Part shown: positions 1 through 8,549 of the stretch, piece after piece
How the letters are laid out: each line of letters begins with the position of its first letter
Numbering within the stretch: the first letter of the stretch is position 1
NCBI RefSeq assembly: GCF_003287455.1
Contig: NZ_PRLC01000004.1
Location: 62,001 to 126,000 of the forward strand
Reading direction: 5' to 3'
DNA: 64,000 bases
Origin: Faecalibacterium hattorii
GTDB taxonomy: Bacteria; Bacillota; Clostridia; Oscillospirales; Ruminococcaceae
Notes under the pieces: generated by a model
Database searches by the model: none
Seen by the model: the letters and a program-made list of their open reading frames with translations, nothing else
What the model was told of the DNA's origin: nothing
Program-made: the position numbers and the translations under genes

Positions 1-999
1 AATATAATATTCCGCGAACCGCCGCGCTTTCGGGAGGCTTTCCGGGTGAGTCTCCAGCCAGTCGCAGATGGCCTCGGTGGTCTTCTGCATATGGGCCAGC
101 TCCTCTGCGCCCTGTGCGTCCTGCATGAGCTGCTGCTCCTGCTCCAGCACCTTGGCAAAGCGGCGGGCCGTTTCGAGGTTGAGGGGCGTTTCCGGCGCGG
201 CCTCCTGCTCCGGCTGCGGGGCCGGGCGGGCGCGCTGGGCGGCGAGGGCCTCCTGTGCCGCGCGGTAATCCTCGGCGGTCAGGTAGAGTGTATCCGTTTT
301 GTCGTCCAGCCATGCGTTCAGCCAGCCTTTGCGGATGTATTTTTGCAGCCGCTTGTGCACTTTTTTCGGTTTCTGGTGGGTCAGGTCGGCCAGCATCGAA
401 ACAGGCAGACCCTTATGGTAGTCCACGCTGTCGGCGTAGTCGGCAAACTGGCCCATCTGCCTACCCGCCTTCATTCGGGCTGCACCACAGGCCGTCATCC
501 AGCCAAAGCCCGCCGTGGCAAGGCCCAGCACGCTGCTGACGATGCCCAGCACGTTGTAGGCGGTGTTCATAACGTAGTCTGTGCCCGTCATCAGGATGCC
601 GCCGCCCTCAGCAGCCGACACCACAACGTCACCCAAAGCAGCCGGCGAAATAGTGCCCAGCCCGATGAGGCAGCCCAGCATCCCCAGCCCAAAGATCACG
701 GTGAACGTGATGCCCACCACCAGCAGGGCCACCCCGGCGTCGGAGCGCTTTTTGCCGTCGGCACGCAGAAGCTCCACCGGGGTCTGTTCGTTTTTCAGGC
801 CAAAGATATGCTTTGCCGCATGGACTGCAGCCTTTCCTACGCCCCATGCCCGGTCACCGATCTCCATGCCCCGGCCCTCAAAGCCGTGGGCGAAGGCGTC
901 CGACACGGTATCGCCGAAGGCACGCATCTGGTTTTCCAGCTCCTGCTGGATCTGCCGGCCCTCTGTTTCCCTCATTTTATCGTTTTCACGATCGTTCAT
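1..999 (-). CDS. XpaC-like membrane protein (partial, C-terminus beyond window)
   Basis: Minus-strand reading frame open from the ATG at 999 to the window edge, 333 codons without a stop. An N-terminal charged helix is followed by two hydrophobic segments near residues 90-115 and 135-165, then a soluble region with a basic KPKKVHKRLQKYIRKGW stretch and a Q/E-rich helix ending RRFAEYYI. The tail resembles the start of the conserved C-terminal motif of XpaC (5-bromo-4-chloroindolyl phosphate hydrolysis) family proteins, which are membrane proteins of unclear biochemical role. An SD (GAAGGGTGAG) overlaps the stop of the upstream FAD gene, so it is the last gene seen of the ispDF-cdaA operon. The family call rests on architecture and the short tail motif. 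Confidence 0.7.
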   Translation of the reverse strand, partial: MNDRENDKMRETEGRQIQQELENQMRAFGDTVSDAFAHGFEGRGMEIGDRAWGVGKAAVHAAKHIFGLKNEQTPVELLRADGKKRSDAGVALLVVGITFTVIFGLGMLGCLIGLGTISPAALGDVVVSAAEGGGILMTGTDYVMNTAYNVLGIVSSVLGLATAGFGWMTACGAARMKAGRQMGQFADYADSVDYHKGLPVSMLADLTHQKPKKVHKRLQKYIRKGWLNAWLDDKTDTLYLTAEDYRAAQEALAAQRARPAPQPEQEAAPETPLNLETARRFAKVLEQEQQLMQDAQGAEELAHMQKTTEAICDWLETHPESLPKARRFAEYYI

Positions 1000-1009
1000 C
1001 AAATTTTTC

Positions 1010-2605
1010 TCACCCTTCTGCCGGACGATACCGGCCGATGATCGCACGGGCGACCCGTAGGCCGTCCACGGCGGCGCTCATGATGCCGCCCGCATAACCC
1101 GCGCCTTCTCCGCAGGGATACAATCCCGCAAGCTGGGCAGATTCAAAATTTTCTTCCCGTTTCAGCCGCACGGGGCTGCTGGTGCGGGTCTCAAGGCCGG
1201 TGAGGACCGCTTCCGGGGCGGTGTAACCGGCAATTTTCCGTTCATACGCCCGCAGACCGGCCCGCAGGGTATCGGCCAGCTCGCCGGGCAGCAAGGCCCC
1301 CAAGTCCGCCGCGACCACGCCGCGGTCGTAGGTGGGCTCCACCCGGCCGATGGTCAGTTGACCCCGGCCCTCAAGGAAGCTCTGGACATTTTCCGCCGGG
1401 GCGGCGTATTCTCCGCCCGCCCGCCCGGCGGCGTAGGCCTTGGCTTCCAGCTCCCGCTGGAATGCGATGGCCCGGCGCGGGTCGGCCCCGAAATCCTCGG
1501 CCCCCACGCTGACCACCACCGCCGCGTTGGCGTTCCTGCCATTGCGGGCGTGATAGCTCATGCCGTTGGTCACGACCCGGCCCTTCTCGCTGGCCGACGC
1601 CACGACCTGACCGCCGGGGCACATGCAGAAAGTGTAAACGCACCGTCTGCCCACATGCTGCGAGAGCTGGTATTCGCCCCGCGGCAGGGCCGGGTGGCCC
1701 GCCGCCTCGTGGTAAAGGCTTTTTTCGATCTCACTTTGCAGGTGCTCGGCCCGGAAACCGACACTGAAGGGCTTGCACTCCAGCACAAGGCCGCTGTCCA
1801 TCAGCATCCCGAAGGTATCCCGCGCCGAGTGCCCTACCGCGAAGACCAGCGCCTCGCAGGGGAAGCTGCCCTGCGTGGTCTGGATGCCGGTCAGCTTGCC
1901 GTCCCGCCGCTCAAAGCCGGTGAGGGCCGTGTTGAAGTGCACCTCGCCCCCCAGCGATTCGATCTCCCGGCGGATGGAGGTGATGACGCCCCGCAGCAGG
2001 TCGGTGCCGACGTGGGGTTTCTGCTTCCATGCGATCTCCGCCGGGGCACCATGCTCCAAAAACACCTCGGTGACGAAGCCGCAGAGCGCGTCGCCGATGC
2101 GGGTGGTCAGCTTGCCGTCCGAAAAGGTGCCCGCGCCGCCCTCGCCAAACTGGATGTTGGCGTTTTCGTCCAACTCACCGCTGGCGGAGAAATGCTCCAC
2201 CGCCTTCACCCGCTCGTCCAGCGCGGGGCCGCGCTCCAGCACGATGGGCCGGTAGCCCTGCCGGGCCAGCAGCAGCGCCGCGAACAGCCCCGCCGGGCCG
2301 AGGCCGCAGACAATGGGCCGGTGGGCCAAGGGCTCCGCGCCGTTCTCGACGGAAAAATCGGTCTTGCCGCGGATAGCAACGCAGGGCGAGGCCCCTGCAA
2401 ATGCAGATTCCTCACCCTCGTCTTTGAGCGTTACAGCGACCGTATAAACCAGCTTCGGCTGCCCGTGGCGGGCATCCACCGACAGTTTCGACACGCCGAA
2501 GCGGCCGACTTTTGCGCGGGGGATGCGCGCCAGATGCAGCGCTTTTTCAAAGGCCTGCTCCTCCCCGGCGGAGAGGGGTAGGCGGATATCACGAACTAAG
2601 ATCAT
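1010..2605 (-). CDS. FAD-dependent oxidoreductase of the COG2509 type
   Basis: A 531-residue protein. An N-terminal domain of about 95 residues precedes a Rossmann dinucleotide-binding motif (IVCGLGPAGLFAALLLARQG, residues 98-117) followed by an acidic residue, LERG, typical of FAD binding. Later segments include ANIQFGEGGAGTFSDGK and a C-terminal PCGEGAGYAGGIMSAAVDG motif, which place it with the uncharacterised NAD(P)/FAD-dependent dehydrogenases found widely in Clostridia. The substrate is unknown. It sits 14 bases after cdaR and 10 bases before the XpaC-like gene on the same strand, so it is probably co-transcribed, but there is no known functional link to cyclic di-AMP. Confidence 0.85.
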   Translation of the reverse strand: MILVRDIRLPLSAGEEQAFEKALHLARIPRAKVGRFGVSKLSVDARHGQPKLVYTVAVTLKDEGEESAFAGASPCVAIRGKTDFSVENGAEPLAHRPIVCGLGPAGLFAALLLARQGYRPIVLERGPALDERVKAVEHFSASGELDENANIQFGEGGAGTFSDGKLTTRIGDALCGFVTEVFLEHGAPAEIAWKQKPHVGTDLLRGVITSIRREIESLGGEVHFNTALTGFERRDGKLTGIQTTQGSFPCEALVFAVGHSARDTFGMLMDSGLVLECKPFSVGFRAEHLQSEIEKSLYHEAAGHPALPRGEYQLSQHVGRRCVYTFCMCPGGQVVASASEKGRVVTNGMSYHARNGRNANAAVVVSVGAEDFGADPRRAIAFQRELEAKAYAAGRAGGEYAAPAENVQSFLEGRGQLTIGRVEPTYDRGVVAADLGALLPGELADTLRAGLRAYERKIAGYTAPEAVLTGLETRTSSPVRLKREENFESAQLAGLYPCGEGAGYAGGIMSAAVDGLRVARAIIGRYRPAEG

Positions 2606-2619
2606 ATCATTTGCTTTCT

Positions 2620-3921
2620 TTAGTTACTCTCGATCTTGCACTGGATGACATAGCTGCCCAGCGCGAAGATCTTGCCGTTGGAGGGCACATACAGCCGGCA
2701 CGCGATGTTCTGCTGGCCGATGGCCACCGAGAAATCGTCGGCGTCGATCTCAATGACGACCTGTTCCGGCGTCAGCGTTTCCAGCGCACCGGCCGGGCCG
2801 CAGAGGGTCACGTTCATCAACCGCTCGGTCTCCACCGTCAGGGTGTAGGTAGACGGCAGGTTCACCACCTGCACGCATTCGGAGGGCAGATTCATCGTCT
2901 TCGTTTCCAGCTTGGAGGAGTCGAAGCTGACGGTGATGCTCGTAATGTTGTCCAGCAGACGGATATCGCTGGGCAGCTCGATGGGCATCTCGTACACCTT
3001 GTTCAGCGAGAAGGTAGACAGGTCGATGGTGCCCACCGACAGGGTGGAAAGCTTGTCGATCCGGGAAGCCGGGCCCGCCACGTTCAGGGTCTGCTTGCTC
3101 AGCGAGTAGGTCAGCACAGAGGAGTCGAAGTCCCGCGGGGCGTTGACGAAGCTGACCTCCACGGGCAGCGTCGCCATCTTGTAGACCTGCAGCGTCACCT
3201 CCACGCTCTCCTCTTCCTTCGTGGTGTACTCGAACTTCACCTCGCTGCCGCTGTTGGTGTAAAACCGCAGGGCCGTATCCAGCGTGACGGATTCGGTCAG
3301 TTCGCCGTTGTGGGTAACTTCGGCGGTGCAGGTGGTGACCTTATCGATCTCGGTGCTGGGGCCGGAGAGGGTGACCGTCTCCTTCGAAAGCTCGGTGCCG
3401 TACAGGATATACCCGTCCGCGATGGTCAGGTAGTTGGTGGTCACGGTGATGGGGACGGTCTTTTCCTCCACCACGTCGAAGACGACATCCACGCTGTTGT
3501 CCCCGCCCTCGATGGAGACAGTGACTCCGTTCAGCAGCCCGTTGACCCCCCGCACTTGCAGGTGCAGGGTCTTCGCGCCGCTGTCGCGGACGCTGGACCA
3601 ATCCGGGTAGACCACGAAATCGGAGGCCGAGAGACTGCCGATGGTGTAGCCGTCGCCGGAAACTTTCAGGTTGACGTATTTTTCCGGGGCGCTGACAATG
3701 CTGAGGCCCCGCGAAGTATAGGCGGCGGAATCGTAAGTGAAATCCACCGGCACATTGGCGATGGTCTTGGTGGTGCCGGGCTGCACCACGATGGTGACGA
3801 CCATCCATGCCACGATGGCACCCACGATGGCCAGCAGAAGGCGGATGCGGCGGTCATCCAACAGACTCTTGGTGTGCTGGATGGCGGGCTTTGTGCCGTT
3901 CGTGTTCAGCTCCTTGCTCAT
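2620..3921 (-). CDS. cdaR: CdaR (YbbR-domain) regulator of diadenylate cyclase
   Basis: A 433-residue protein with one N-terminal membrane helix (about residues 27-46) and a long extracytoplasmic part made of repeated YbbR-type beta modules, visible as recurring blocks such as PVEVSFVNAP and VPITVTTNYL. In Bacillus and Listeria, CdaR binds and modulates the membrane cyclase CdaA. The start overlaps the cdaA stop by four bases and has a strong SD (AGGAGGAGCAGCC), so translation is probably coupled to cdaA. Its size and topology are usual for the family. Confidence 0.93.
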   Translation of the reverse strand: MSKELNTNGTKPAIQHTKSLLDDRRIRLLLAIVGAIVAWMVVTIVVQPGTTKTIANVPVDFTYDSAAYTSRGLSIVSAPEKYVNLKVSGDGYTIGSLSASDFVVYPDWSSVRDSGAKTLHLQVRGVNGLLNGVTVSIEGGDNSVDVVFDVVEEKTVPITVTTNYLTIADGYILYGTELSKETVTLSGPSTEIDKVTTCTAEVTHNGELTESVTLDTALRFYTNSGSEVKFEYTTKEEESVEVTLQVYKMATLPVEVSFVNAPRDFDSSVLTYSLSKQTLNVAGPASRIDKLSTLSVGTIDLSTFSLNKVYEMPIELPSDIRLLDNITSITVSFDSSKLETKTMNLPSECVQVVNLPSTYTLTVETERLMNVTLCGPAGALETLTPEQVVIEIDADDFSVAIGQQNIACRLYVPSNGKIFALGSYVIQCKIESN

Positions 3922-4814
3922 GGCTGCTCCTCCTCTTTCTGGTTGACCCAGCTCAGCAGACGCTGGACACGGCCCTTCCAGCTGTTGTCCGTCTTCTCGC
4001 TGGCGGTCTCCTTGGGGATCATCTCATCCACGAGCCGGGTGTACAGGGTCTGGCGGTCAAAGTGGCGGATGAGGACGCCGTTCTTCGCCATGGAGATGAT
4101 GCCCGTCTCCTCACTGACGACGATGGCGATGGCGTCGGAGTTTTCGGCAATGCCGAGGCACGCGCGGTGGCGGGTGCCCATATCCTTGCCGAGGTCAAGG
4201 TTATTGGAAAGCGGCAGCACGCAGCCCGCCGCCTTGATGCGGCCATTCTCGATGATGGCAGCGCCGTCGTGCAGGGGGGTGCCCTCGTAGAAGATGGTGC
4301 CCAGCACTTCCAGATTGACCGCGCTGTTCACCGGCGTGCCGGTGCGGACGATCTCGGAAAGGTTGGTGCTGCGCTCCAGCACGATGAGCGCGCCGGTCTT
4401 GGTCTCGGAAAAGCGTTCAGCGGCGTCGCAGATGGCGATGATGGCACTGCGCCATGCGCCCTTGAAGCTGGGGTCATTGTAGCGGCCCTTGACGTTAAAC
4501 AGCTTCGAGGCCCATTGGTCGGTCTGGCCCATCCGCTCCAAGGCACGCCGGATCTCCGGCTGGAACAGGACGACCAGCGTCAGCAAGCCGACCTGCAATA
4601 GGGAGTTCAGCAGCCACGTCACCGTGCGCATGTTCAGCACGTTTGCCACCAAGTAGACCGCCAGCACCAGCAGCGCGCCCTTGGCCAGCTGCCCGGCGCG
4701 GGTGCGGTTGATGATGCCCAGCAGTTGATAGATCAGGAACGCGATGATGATGATATCCAGCAGATCCGCCAGCTTGAAGGTCTGGAAGTTTGCTATGATC
4801 GAGTTCAGAGTCAT
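3918..4814 (-). CDS. cdaA: Diadenylate cyclase CdaA
   Basis: A 298-residue membrane enzyme that condenses two ATP to cyclic di-AMP. Three hydrophobic segments lie near residues 16-36, 44-62 and 67-86, followed by the DAC domain. The DGA motif (TPLHDGAAII) and the ATP-binding RHR motif (GTRHRACLG) are intact; the latter has Cys where Ala is common. The order cdaA-cdaR matches most Firmicutes, but the usual third gene, glmM, is absent: ispDF precedes and an FAD oxidoreductase follows. The only clear upstream promoter is that of ispDF. Confidence 0.96.
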   Translation of the reverse strand: MTLNSIIANFQTFKLADLLDIIIIAFLIYQLLGIINRTRAGQLAKGALLVLAVYLVANVLNMRTVTWLLNSLLQVGLLTLVVLFQPEIRRALERMGQTDQWASKLFNVKGRYNDPSFKGAWRSAIIAICDAAERFSETKTGALIVLERSTNLSEIVRTGTPVNSAVNLEVLGTIFYEGTPLHDGAAIIENGRIKAAGCVLPLSNNLDLGKDMGTRHRACLGIAENSDAIAIVVSEETGIISMAKNGVLIRHFDRQTLYTRLVDEMIPKETASEKTDNSWKGRVQRLLSWVNQKEEEQP

Positions 4815-4830
4815 CGATGTTTTCTCCCGC

Positions 4831-5997
4831 TTACAGCTTTTCGATCAGGGCCACCGCGTGCGCCGCGATGCCCAGCCCCTCGCCGGTGAAGCCCAGATGC
4901 TCCTCGGTGGTGGCTTTGACGCTCACAGCGTCCACAGGCAGCCCGAAGGCCTCGGCCAGCTTTTCGCGCATGGCGGGGATGTAGGCCGCCAGCTTGGGCC
5001 GCTGGCAGAGGATGGTGGAGTCGATGTTCTCGATCTTCCAGCCATTCTCGTGCAGGATCTCGGCCACGCGGCGGGCCAGCTTGAGGCTGTCGGCGCCGGA
5101 ATACTCCGGGTCGGTGTCCGGGAAGTGCTTGCCGATATCCCCCAGCGCCGCCGCGCCCAGCACGGCGTCCATAACGGCGTGGGCCAGCACATCGGCATCC
5201 GAATGGCCCAGCAGACCCTTTTCAAAGGGCACTTCCACGCCGCCAAGGATCAGCTTGCGGCCCTCCACAAGGCGGTGTACATCGTAACCATGACCAATGC
5301 GCATATTTGTTCCTTCTTTCTGTTCCGGGCGGGGCAGATCCTCCCGCGTGGTGATCTTCAGGTTGGCGTAGTCGCCCTGCGTCAGCTGCACCGGGCGGCC
5401 GGTCAGCTCAAACAGGCTGCAATCGTCGGTGACGAGGCGGGCCTTTTCTTCGTCCAGTTCGTCCAGCGCGGCGAGGTAAGCGGCCCGGTCGAAGCACTGG
5501 GGCGTCTGCACCGCATACAGGGTGCTGCGGTCGGGCGTTTCGGTGACGCTGCAGCCTTCCGGCACGGTCTTGCCGTCGCCCCGCTTTGCCGTTTTGACGG
5601 TATCCTTCACCGGCACCGCCGGGGCCGCGGCCCCGCACAGGGCGGCAGCGTTCAGCGCGGCTTCGATGACCGCCTCGCTCACAAAGGGGCGGGCCGCATC
5701 GTGGACGGCCACGATCTCGCCGCTCGCCGCCAGCACGCCGTTCTTCGCGCTCTCGGCGCGGGTCGCCCCGCCGGGCACGACCTGCACCGGCTTTTGGCAC
5801 GCGGCCGCCTGCTGCTCCAGAAACTCCCGGTTTTTGCCCGCCACCAGCACGATCTCGTCCACGAGGGGGCATTCGGCAAAGGCGCGGATGCTCCGCTGCA
5901 CCACCGTCTCCCCGCCCAGATCAAAGCTGAGCTTGTCGAACCCCATCCGGGTGGAGGAACCTGCGGCCACCAGAACCGCCGTCACACGTTTTTTCAC
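4831..5997 (-). CDS. ispDF: Bifunctional IspD-IspF enzyme of the MEP isoprenoid pathway
   Basis: A fusion of two non-consecutive MEP-pathway enzymes. Residues 1-225 are IspD (MEP cytidylyltransferase), with the nucleotide-binding [13 protein letters not shown] motif and the VHDAARPF motif. From residue 232 it is IspF (MEcPP synthase), with GYDVHRL and [14 protein letters not shown], which supply metal-binding Asp and His residues. I chose the GTG at 5997 because GGTAGG lies eight bases upstream; a GTG at 6006 is possible but has no properly spaced SD. At the domain join an SD-like AGAAGGA precedes an internal ATG at 5304, which would give a free 157-residue IspF. Confidence 0.95.
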   Translation of the reverse strand: MKKRVTAVLVAAGSSTRMGFDKLSFDLGGETVVQRSIRAFAECPLVDEIVLVAGKNREFLEQQAAACQKPVQVVPGGATRAESAKNGVLAASGEIVAVHDAARPFVSEAVIEAALNAAALCGAAAPAVPVKDTVKTAKRGDGKTVPEGCSVTETPDRSTLYAVQTPQCFDRAAYLAALDELDEEKARLVTDDCSLFELTGRPVQLTQGDYANLKITTREDLPRPEQKEGTNMRIGHGYDVHRLVEGRKLILGGVEVPFEKGLLGHSDADVLAHAVMDAVLGAAALGDIGKHFPDTDPEYSGADSLKLARRVAEILHENGWKIENIDSTILCQRPKLAAYIPAMREKLAEAFGLPVDAVSVKATTEEHLGFTGEGLGIAAHAVALIEKL

Positions 5998-6062
5998 TTC
6001 TGACACCTACCTGTCTTCCGTTTTTCTGCGCCCATTGCAAAGCGCAGACTGATACATTGAAT

Positions 6063-6091
6063 ATTATAACGTATTGCGCCACAAACTGCAA
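6063..6091 (-). promoter_or_regulatory. Promoter of the ispDF-cdaA-cdaR operon
   Basis: TTGCAG (6091-6086), a 17-base spacer and a perfect TATAAT (6068-6063) face ispDF on the minus strand. Confidence 0.75.
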
Positions 6092-6123
6092 CCACGCAGA
6101 GCAATAAAAATGGAGCTGCCGAA

Positions 6124-6188
6124 CCACTCCCCCCGTCACAACGCTGCTGTGCCAGCCCCCTCTGGGAGGGGGCCTCGCGCAGGCGATG
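6124..6188 (+). repeat. Dispersed hairpin repeat, copy A
   Basis: A pyrimidine-rich block (CACTCCCCCCGTCAC), a spacer, then GCCAGCCCCCTCTGGGAGGGGGC, which folds into a hairpin. The order of blocks matches the copies at 14844-14895, 15050-15188 and 59602-59659. It lies between ispDF and the mutase gene, outside coding sequence. The boundaries are approximate. Confidence 0.6.
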
Positions 6189-6229
6189 TGGGAAGGAGTC
6201 ATTCAACAGCTCCTCTTGATGGATTTCGT

Positions 6230-7912
6230 TTACTTCAGGATGGGCTCAATGGCAGCAGCCAGTGCATCCTTCTGGGCCTGTGCTTCGGCCAGATCCTTGC
6301 CCAGCGTGGTGAAGTAGGTCTTGATTTTCGGCTCGGTGCCGGAGGGGCGGACCACGACGGTGGCACCGTTCTCCAGCGTGTAGATCAGGACGTTGGCCGC
6401 GGGCAGACCGGTCTCTTCGGGCTTCTTGTAGTCGGTGACCTTGACGACCTTGTGGCCAGCCAGCTCGGTCAGCGGCTCGTCACGCAGCTTCTGCATGATG
6501 GAAGCCATCTTCTCCATGCCGGTCAGGCCGGGGAACTCGAAGCTGTCCACCTTGTTCAGGTAGCGGCCGTACTGAGCATAGATCTCTTCCAGACGCTGCT
6601 TGATGGAGGAACCGATGCTGCGGTAGTAAGCGGCCATCTCGCAGATCAGCATGGAGCCGATGACGGCGTCCTTATCGCGGACATAGGGGCCGGCCAGATA
6701 GCCGTAGCTCTCCTCGAAGCCGAAGATGAAGCGGTCCACTTCTCCGGCTGCTTCCAGATTGGCGATCTGGTCGCCGATCCACTTGAAGCCGGTCAGCACG
6801 TTGCGCATCTCCACGCCGTAGTGCTTGGCCACAGCGTCGGCCAGCGGGGTGGAAACGATGGACTTGACGGCCACGGGATTCTTCGGCATGGTACCCTTCT
6901 CGATGCGGCCTGCGCAGATGTAATCCAGCAGCAGAACGCCCATCTCGTTGCCGGAGACCAGCTCATAGCTGCCGTCCGGGCACTTCATGGCGATGCCCAC
7001 ACGGTCGGCGTCGGGGTCGGTGGCCAGCATCAGGTCGGCACCGGTCTCGGTGGCGAGGTCGAGGCCCAGCTTCAGGGCGGCGAAGATTTCAGGGTTCGGG
7101 TAGGAGCAGGTGGTGAAGTAGCCGTTGGGGTACTCCTGCTCCGGCACGATGGTGATATCGGTGATGCCCATGTCGTTCAGCACATGGGTGACGGGCACGA
7201 GGCCGGAGCCGTTCAGCGGGCTGTAGACCAGCTTCAGGCCAGCGGTCTTGCACAGGCCGGGCCGCACCTGACGGGCCTCGATGGCGTCATACAGGGCCTT
7301 CTTGCAGTCGTCGCCCACAAAGCGGATCAGGCCGTTCTCCACGCCCTCGGCGAAGGAGATGTACTTGGCCCCGGTCAGCACATCGGTCTTCTGGATCTCG
7401 TCGTAGACGATGGCGGCGGCGTCATCGGTCATCTGGCAGCCGTCCGGGCCGTAGGCCTTGTAGCCGTTGTACTTGGCAGGGTTGTGGGAAGCCGTGACCA
7501 TGATGCCGGCGTTGCACTCGTAGTAACGGGTGGCAAAGCTCAGGGCGGGCACGGGCATCAGGGCGTCATAGATGCGGACCTTGATGCCGTTGGCGGCCAG
7601 AACACCGGCGGCGGTCTTTGCGAAGATGTCGCTCTTCAAGCGGCTGTCGTAGCTGATGGCGACGGTCTGGCTGCCGCCCTGCGTCTTGACCCAGTTTGCC
7701 AGACCCTGCGTTGCCTGACGGACAACGTAAATGTTCATCCGGTTGGTGCCGGCGCCCAGAACGCCGCGCAGACCAGCGGTGCCAAACTTCAGCGCCACCG
7801 CAAAGCGGTCCTTGATCTCCTCATCATTCCCCTCGATCTTCGCCAGTTCGGGCTTCAGGTCAGCGTCCTCAAGATCCGCTGCCAGCCAGCGCTTATATTC
7901 ATCCAGATACAT
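6230..7912 (-). CDS. Phosphoglucomutase/phosphomannomutase family enzyme
   Basis: A 560-residue alpha-D-phosphohexomutase interconverting hexose 1- and 6-phosphates. Visible motifs are the N-terminal KFGTAGLRG, the catalytic phosphoserine loop TASHNPAKYNGYKAYG, the metal-binding loop DPDADRVG, the sugar loop GFEESYG and the phosphate-binding loop RPSGTEPKIK. Length and motifs fit the PgcA/PgmB-type mutases of Firmicutes. The ATG at 7912 is preferred over one 16 codons upstream because an AAGGTG-type SD precedes it. It has its own promoter and is likely to work with glycogen phosphorylase, encoded near the other end of the window. Confidence 0.94.
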   Translation of the reverse strand: MYLDEYKRWLAADLEDADLKPELAKIEGNDEEIKDRFAVALKFGTAGLRGVLGAGTNRMNIYVVRQATQGLANWVKTQGGSQTVAISYDSRLKSDIFAKTAAGVLAANGIKVRIYDALMPVPALSFATRYYECNAGIMVTASHNPAKYNGYKAYGPDGCQMTDDAAAIVYDEIQKTDVLTGAKYISFAEGVENGLIRFVGDDCKKALYDAIEARQVRPGLCKTAGLKLVYSPLNGSGLVPVTHVLNDMGITDITIVPEQEYPNGYFTTCSYPNPEIFAALKLGLDLATETGADLMLATDPDADRVGIAMKCPDGSYELVSGNEMGVLLLDYICAGRIEKGTMPKNPVAVKSIVSTPLADAVAKHYGVEMRNVLTGFKWIGDQIANLEAAGEVDRFIFGFEESYGYLAGPYVRDKDAVIGSMLICEMAAYYRSIGSSIKQRLEEIYAQYGRYLNKVDSFEFPGLTGMEKMASIMQKLRDEPLTELAGHKVVKVTDYKKPEETGLPAANVLIYTLENGATVVVRPSGTEPKIKTYFTTLGKDLAEAQAQKDALAAAIEPILK

Positions 7913-7970
7913 ATTGCACACCTTACCTTTATTGATTTTGCCAAAGGGTAGTTTTTCCAAACCTACTTAT

Positions 7971-7999
7971 ACTATAAACTCTTGTCCGGGCTGTGTCAA
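7971..7999 (-). promoter_or_regulatory. Promoter of the phosphohexomutase gene
   Basis: TTGACA (7999-7994), 17 bases, TATAGT (7976-7971) on the minus strand, giving a start about 50 bases before the ATG. Confidence 0.8.
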
Positions 8000-8032
8000 T
8001 TCCATATTATGTAAGAAGTTTTGCCGCACAAA

Positions 8033-8383
8033 TCATACAAATGCCACAAATCGGCAGCCCGGTTCCGCAATTTGGGCTGTCTGGGTCGTTTTTAATGTGG
8101 GCAGTTTGACGAACTGCTGGCCGTAGTCGCTCAGCACATCGAGCCACTGCTCCGCCCCGACGCCGTTTTCGTACAGGTATTTCATCAGCCGCATGGCCCG
8201 TGGGAAATTTTCCGAGGGGCACAGCGCCCTGTGAGCCGAGCGCACGCCGCCCTCTTCCAGTGCCAATTCCAGCACGATGCCCGTTTCGGTGCGGCGGGCA
8301 GAATAGCACAGGGTATGGGCCCGCTGCAACCCTTCCAGCTCTGAGTAAGAGCGGACATACCGACAGGATTCCTTAACGATCAT
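8033..8383 (-). CDS. Small DUF6514-like protein
   Basis: A 116-residue soluble protein starting MIVKESCRYV, with an antiparallel beta-like first half and a helical second half (SENFPRAMRLMKYLYENGV, then WLDVLSDY). This layout matches the DUF6514 family of short Firmicutes proteins, whose function is unknown. It has an excellent SD (AGGAGGGAAGAAGT). The last 25 residues (LKTTQTAQIAEPGCRFVAFV) look unlike the rest and may be a lineage-specific tail. No functional role can be assigned. Confidence 0.75.
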   Translation of the reverse strand: MIVKESCRYVRSYSELEGLQRAHTLCYSARRTETGIVLELALEEGGVRSAHRALCPSENFPRAMRLMKYLYENGVGAEQWLDVLSDYGQQFVKLPTLKTTQTAQIAEPGCRFVAFV

Positions 8384-8411
8384 ACTTCTTCCCTCCTATT
8401 GATTTCACACA

Positions 8412-8440
8412 TTGACTTTATCAATACCCCAAACTATAAT
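8412..8440 (+). promoter_or_regulatory. Promoter of the yifB/comM gene
   Basis: TTGACT (8412-8417), 17 bases, TATAAT (8435-8440). The leader of about 100 bases contains a short stem-loop (GGAAATCTG with CAGATTTTCC, around 8456-8482). The -35 lies inside an imperfect palindrome TTGACTTTATCAA. Confidence 0.8.
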
Positions 8441-8549
8441 GAAAAGCAAGATGGAAATCTGTCGAAATGCAGATTTTCCAGAATCTTAGCCGCTTCTTAA
8501 CCGCAAAAAACAAAAATGCCTCCAACAGGGAGTGCTGCAAGGAGATTTT

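Noticed and set aside
46-1041. Long plus-strand frame of 331 codons
   Set aside because: It is antisense to the continuous XpaC-like frame, which has an SD and membrane segments; the plus-strand product is Arg/His-rich without domains.
8402-8425. TTGACTTTATCAA as an FNR/CRP-type operator
   Set aside because: The half-sites and spacing do not fit the TTGAT-N4-ATCAA consensus, and the left half is explained by the comM -35 hexamer.
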